Origin: Luzula sylvatica
Taxonomy: Eukaryota; Streptophyta; Magnoliopsida; Poales; Juncaceae
Assembly (NCBI GenBank): GCA_946800325.1
Contig: OX326957.1
Span: 22,755,007-22,819,006 of the forward strand
Direction: 5' to 3'
DNA: 64,000 nt
Made by a program: the position numbers and the translations under genes. Of this stretch, positions 58,538 through 64,000 are shown piece after piece. The number at the start of each line of letters is the position of its first letter. Positions within the stretch are counted from its first letter, which is position 1. The notes beneath the pieces were generated by a model. It saw nothing but the letters and a program-made list of their open reading frames with translations, made no database searches and was not told the origin of the DNA.

Positions 58538-60587
58538 AAATCTCCCAAGTTTAAATCTCGTTCGTCCCGAACGAGTAAGAAAATGAAAAGCACTTACAAT
58601 GTTCTTTTGTTGGCTTGGAGTGTCGAGTTGTGCTTCACTTCGGTAATGATCTTTTGCGCCCTCGTCGTGAACATCGTCACTAGTCGGTCCACATAGGCGG
58701 GGTCCTCGCTTTCACGAGCACTCCTCAACGTACCGATTTCCTTCCCGGGATTGAAGACCACTTTACATGGCCCGAGTAAGGGACGGGGCTCTTCTCCACA
58801 CTCCTTTTATAATGCCTAATAAGTCTCGCGTAGCGATGGCGCGTATCGGTGGATATTTGGTGGCTTGCTCGCTTCCACAGGTTGCCTAGAACGGAATCAT
58901 CGCACGGCAGCCACTACTTATCACAAATGACCTCCCTCTAACTACAACGACTCGCGGTACGAAGGGTAAATGGGAGAATTCAGATTCGAAATAGGATCGA
59001 AATCTGGTTTTTTGGTGGAATCGAGTCGATTTGAGAGTTGAGGTTTCGAACCGGGTTTGCGCGTATTATTATCGTGCGAAAAAGGTTTAGGGTACCAGCG
59101 TTGCGGACTTTCATTCTTTTCTTTTCTTTTTTCCTTTTTTTTTTCTTTTTTTTTTTTCTTTTTTTTCATATTTTTTTTTCTCTTTTTTTTTCTATTCATT
59201 TTTTTTTTCTTTGCCCCGCAACGCTGCCCTTTTTTAGCCCATTTGCATGCACGGATTTTTCTTCGATGAACGGGGAGAGGGATCAGAATTGCGACGTGCT
59301 CGGAATCCCTTCTCCCAAGTTTACGCCTTTGATGCAACCAGTTTTTGACGTCAGATTTGGGTGAGGTGGAATAGGGTTAGGGTTTGGCCAATTTCGTACC
59401 GCGAGAGCTCTATCTAAATAGGGTTCGGCGGGCCCACGGTCTCACCGTATAAATGTCGAAATTGGGCCCGCCTCACTCTTACGCACATCTACAACTGCCC
59501 CGCTCGGATCACGTTCAGCGGGGCTCTCATTCGGCCTCTCTCCAACACACTCCCCCTACTACTCAAATAATGAACCTCCCTCGATGGCCGCTCGTGAGAA
59601 TTCGTCCGTTCAAGGGTCAACCCTGCAAAATTGAGCGCGAGAAAGACTTGTAAAATTTAGCGCGAAGGCCTGCTTACTTTTTTAGACGCGTTTAGGAGTG
59701 CTTTGAAAGTCCCCCCGTTCCTTGTTCGCATGGGAAGCTTCGCCCCGACCAAGGCTCGCGTACGTCGATTTGGCTCGGTATTTCCCGTCCCCCGCCAGGC
59801 TTCCTCCCAACTTCATCGATTTCAATGTTCAAAATGTCGGCGCGTTTGTTCTTCCCGAAGCTCGGCGTTCGACTTCCAAACCTGCGTTAAAACATCAAAG
59901 GCTTTTTTTTTTTTTGGGTCCAAGAGGGACCCGTTAAATCTGGTCTCGGAAAGTTTTTATCTAAACCCTATTTTTTGTGTTTTATCTTTTCTGATTTTTT
60001 TTTTTTTTTTTTTTTTTTTTGGTGACTACATGCAAAATAAAGATGAAAAGAATAAAATGAAAAATGGATAAGATGCAAGGCCGTGAATGGTATACCCTCC
60101 CAAGTTTAATATTACGCGTCGTCCCCGACGCGATTAAATCTTATTAGTTGGAGAAAAATGAGAGAGTAAAAGATAGAGAGAGATTTAGTTACTGTTTCCT
60201 CCCAATTAAGACAGGTGATGCCCTTGGTCTTGCAGCCAGCCCGACCATCGTTTGGTGTTTTCGTTTTTTCCCGTTTGGTCGTATACGAACTGCTCAAAAG
60301 AACCACGGTCGCGATTGTTTCTGTTTTTCTCTCTTCTCTATTTATGGGGCCTGCACTTAACAAACAGTGAAATATGCAAAATATGCTGAATGCAATGAAA
60401 GAAAACCTAACCGCTGGGGTTGCCTCCCCAAAAGCGCTTGTTTAAGGTCGTTACCTTGACCGTTTGCTCTTGATTTAGAATATCGGCGAATCGGAGAGGA
60501 GGCATGATGCGATTTTCCCCACCGGTTCTCCGTTGATGTAATGCTTCAAACGCTGGCCGTTTACGATGAATTCTCCTTTTCCTTCGC
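58538..60587 (-). other. Gypsy 3' noncoding region with two PPT-like tracts
   Basis: No credible ORF. The purine tract AAACTTGGGAG(G) appears twice on the minus strand: near 60092-60103 and directly before the LTR near 58540. The interval also contains T-rich homopolymer blocks (59115-59215, 59990-60020). The layout mirrors the 24679-26084 region of the other gypsy element. Confidence 0.7.
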
Positions 60588-63500
60588 TCAATAGTGTGAC
60601 TGCACCATACGGGCTAACCTTTGGACTACGAATGGCCCCGACCATCTCGAGCGTAGTTTTCCTGAAAATAGTTTAAGCCTAGAATTGAAAAGAAGTACCT
60701 TATCTCCTTTGTGGAATTCGCGTCGTAGGATCTTCCTGTCATGCCATCTCTTCGTCCGCTCCTTGTACAACTTCGCGTTCTCGTATGCGTTAATGCGGAA
60801 CTCGTCTAGCTTGTGCAGCTCTAAAAGTCTTCGATCGTACGCTGCCTTCGAGTCGAAATTTAAGTATCTGAGTGCCCATAAGGCTTGGTGTTCTATTTCA
60901 ACGGGAAGATGGCAGGCTCGTCCGTACACGAGTTGAAACGGGCACATTCCTATGGGCGTCTTGAATGCTATCCGGTACGCCCACAATGCGTCATCGAGTT
61001 TTGATGACCAATCCCTTCGGGAGCTAGAGACTGCTTTTTCGAGGTTCATCTTGATTTCGCGGTTCGAAATCTCCACTTGACCGCTGGTTTGAGGATGGTA
61101 TGGGCTGGCGACTTTGTGCTTCACTCCGTATCTTCGGAGTAGGGTAGCAAGATGGCTATTGTTGAAATGGGTTCCTCCATCGCTGATTAGGGTTCTCGGT
61201 ACACCGAACCGAGGGAATATGGTCTTCTTAAGGAACTTCTGAACCGTTTTTGAATCTGCGGCTTTGCATGCAGCAGCTCCTACCCATTTCGACACGTAAT
61301 CGACTGCGACGAGGATGTAAGAGTAACCATTCGAGGTCGGAAAGGGGCCCATGAAGTCGATTCCCCATACATCGAAAACTTCTACTTCAAGGATGTTATT
61401 TAGCGGCATTTCATGCCTTCGCGAGATGCTCCCCATTCTTTGGCATCTATTGCAACCTGAAACAAATCTGTGCACATCTCGAAAAATAGTAGGCCAATAG
61501 AAACCCGATTGCAATACCTTTGCGCTAGTTTTTCCCGTGCTAGCGTGTCCTCCATATGGTGAGGAGTGGCAGTGAGCGATAATGTCCATCCTCTCTTCTT
61601 CGGGCACGCATCTTCGATAGATCCCATCTACCCCCTGCTTGTAAAGGAATGGATCGTCCCAATAGTAGTGCTTCAGTTCGTTGAAGAATTTCTTCTTGTG
61701 TTGGGGCGAAAAGTCTGGCGGAACTATCTTGCTTGCGAGGAAGTTCGCGATGTCCGCATACCAAGGCGCGGGGTCTGTCGTGGCGGCTGGATTCATTGTT
61801 CTTTTCGTGCGGAAGGGGTCCCAGTCGTGCTCGGGAAAGTTGCTGTGGCGATCATTTGGTCTTCGTTCGTGGCTGATTGACGCTACATATGCAACCAATC
61901 GATCGTCCTTAAATGCGTCGTCGATCGGGTCGGTCACATCTCTAATGTCGTCGCTGCGTATTCATGATAGGTGGTCGGCCACGCTTTTCTCAGCTCCTTT
62001 CTTGTCTCGAATCTCGATGTCAAATTCTTGGAGCAAAAGGATCCATCGTAAGAGTCGTGGTTTGGCATCCTTCTTATTGATGAGGTACCTAATAGCTGCA
62101 TGGTCAGTGTAAATAATAACTTCGGATCCTACAAGATATGACCTGAATTTGTCGATGGAGAATACGACGGCGAGTAGCTCTTTCTCCGTCGTGGCATATT
62201 TGGCTTGTGCTTCGTCCAGCGTCTTGCTTGCGTAATAGATGGCGTGAAGTTTCTTATCTTTACGTTGCCCCAAAACTGCCCCTACGGCGTAATCGCTTGC
62301 ATCGCACATTATCTCGAAAGGTAGCGAGTAATCTGGTGGCATGATGAATGGCGAAGATACGAGAGCTCCCTTGAGCTTTGTGAACGCCTTCAAACATTCG
62401 TCGTCGAAATCAAACGGCGCGGCGTGTCTTTCAGCAGCAGGTTTGTGAGTGGTTTTGCGACTTTCGAGAAGTCCTTGATGAATCTCCGATAGAAACCTGC
62501 ATGACCAAGAAAACTACGTATACCTTTTACGTCGCGTGGCGGTGGAGTTTCTCGATCACATCTATTTTCGCTCTATCTACTTCAATTCCTCGAGAGGTGA
62601 TAACGTGGCCGAGCACTACTCCTTCTTGGACCATAAAGTGGCATTTCTCCCGATTTAGCACTAGATTAGTTTCTTCGCACCTGCGAAGTACTTTGGAAAG
62701 GTTAGCTAAATAAGAATTGAAATCATTACCGTACACGGAGAAATCGTCCATGAAGACTTCCATGAAATCTTCGATGTAGTCGCTGAAAATGGCCATCATC
62801 GCACGTTGGAACGTGGCTGGGGCGTTGCACAAACCGAAAGGCATTCGGCGATAAGCGAACGTGCCGTATGGACACGTAAACGTCGTCTTTTCCTGGTCAT
62901 TGGGGTGGATCGGGATCTGGAAGAAGCCTGAATAACCGTCGAGGTAACAAAAGTACTCGTGATTCGCGAGTTTCTCGAGCATCTGATCTATGAAAGGCAG
63001 CGGGAAATGGTCTTTTCGGGTCGCTTTATTCAATTTGCGATAGTTGATGCACATCCTCCATCCCGTGGTAGCACGAGTCGGAATTAGGTTGCCATTGCTG
63101 TCTTGTACGACCGTTGTTCCACCCTTCTTGGGGACCACGTGAACGGGACTGACCCATTCGCTATCCGAGATAGGTTAGATGATGCCTGCGTCGAGGAGCT
63201 TCATTATCTCCTTCTTTACCACCTCCTTCATGTTCGGGTTGAGGCGGCGTTGATGCTCGATCGATGTTTTGTGGTCGTCGGTGAGAAATATCCGGTGCAT
63301 ACCGAATGAGGGGCTTATCCCCTTGATGTCGTCGATCGTGTAACCGAGAGCTTTGCGGTGAAGACGGAGCGTATGAAGCAATTTCTCTGTCTGATCGGGA
63401 GGGAGATTTGCGTTCACAATGACCGGGTACGAGTCATTCGGCCAGAGGAATTCGTATCGGAGTCCTGGTGGAAGAGATTTAAGCTCGACTCGTGGTGGAA

Positions 63501-64000
63501 CATCGATTTTTGGTATCTCCACTGGTTCGATAGTTTCTAGTCGCGGCGTTGGTTCGACGAGGTTTTCGCATTGGTCTAGCATCTCCTCAAATTCGTCTAA
63601 CTCCGTTCTCGTGATGCTGGCATATTCGTCCATTGTAGGACATCTTCAACGTCGATTCGATAGCATGAACCGTCCGGGTCGGGGTTTTTGATCGCCTTCT
63701 CTAGATTGAATTCGACTTTCTCCTCTCCCAAGTTAAGAGATAGCTTCCCTTCTCGAACATTTATTATCGCACCCGCGGTGGCCAAGAATGGTCTTCTAAA
63801 ATAATCGGGACCTTTTGGTCCTCCTCCATGTCTACTATGACGAAATCGACCGGGATATAGAATTTCCCGACCTTTATTGGCACGTCCTCTACAACTCCTG
63901 TGGGTATTCGAACTGATCTATCGGCGAGTTGCAAAGTCATTCTCGTCTCCTTGAGTTCTCCCAATCCGAGGGTTGTAAAAATCGAATGTGGCATGAGACT
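60588..64000 (-). pseudogene. Gypsy pol (protease, RT, RNase H, integrase), broken
   Basis: Minus-strand pol that enters from the right edge. In order: protease C-terminal part with LADRSVRIPTGVVEDV (63994-63764), a linker (63785-63175), reverse transcriptase with CINYRKLNKATRKDHFPLPF and catalytic FMDDFSV (63138-62527), RNase H with [14 protein letters not shown] and [10 protein letters not shown] (62393-61962), and integrase with an HHCC finger and the DDE core [28 protein letters not shown] (61937-60588). Breaks: shifts near 63770 and 63610, a stop near 63173, loss of frame between RT and RNase H (62527-62393) and a stop at 61962. The integrase stretch alone is open for 449 codons. Gag is outside the window. 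Confidence 0.93.

Larger units (their letters stand above)
56438..64000 (-). mobile_element. Ty3-gypsy (Athila-like) sequence with an internal LTR, minus strand
   Basis: Read on the minus strand from the right edge: protease, reverse transcriptase, RNase H and integrase (64000-60588), a noncoding 3' region (60587-58538), an LTR (58537-56982), then a primer site and a new gag start (56973-56438). This is a pol-LTR-gag order, the signature of two elements sharing one LTR in tandem, each incomplete. The upstream element continues beyond the window; the downstream one is cut at 56437. Confidence 0.9.

Noticed and set aside
59038..59337. Phe-rich and Lys-rich ORFs
   Set aside because: Caused by T-rich homopolymer blocks in the gypsy 3' noncoding region.

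Overview
The window is repeat-dense plant nuclear DNA, probably from a eudicot, though no marker fixes the species. The evidence is the mix of elements: a plant-type L1 LINE, Athila/Tat-like Ty3-gypsy elements with the TGGCGCCG-type primer site, Ty1-copia elements primed by initiator-Met tRNA, a CACTA terminus, Helitron ends with CTAG, and broken pieces of plant host genes. I see no intact host gene and no rRNA or tRNA gene.

Layout. 1-302: microsatellite and the end of a CACTA transposon that cut into a LINE. 303-8149: the LINE, split by a minus-strand Helitron (3400-6373) that carries an RPA70-like fragment. 8519-10850: a second, plus-strand Helitron full of TTTTGGTCC repeats. 11.7-17.2 kb: a gene-fragment island with a PUR2 (GAR synthetase) pseudogene, a tandem array of about 118-bp units, and a POB1/LRB-type BTB pseudogene. 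17425-28594: a copia LTR fragment split by a full-length gypsy element (17592-27716, 5-bp target duplication CTATC). 29497-32841: a young, short LTR element on the minus strand that encodes only Gag and protease. 33.8-46.3 kb: a large inverted repeat made of about 175-bp tandem repeats and a candidate TIR transposon, with a foldback MITE and compound microsatellites near its centre and a solo LTR in the right arm. 46267-56437: two copia copies joined head to tail. 56438-64000: minus-strand gypsy sequence with an internal LTR, running off the window.

There is no operon-like cooperation. The relationships are nesting and shared parts. The most interesting signals are in the copia leader. One is an array of palindromic TCCGTTRYAACGGA motifs that also occurs in an unrelated gypsy-type solo LTR. 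The other is a set of three hairpins whose loops carry one shared motif; this motif is swapped in all three hairpins together between the two copies, while two of the three stems change and still pair. Both readings come from inspection by eye; no alignment, folding or database search was run.
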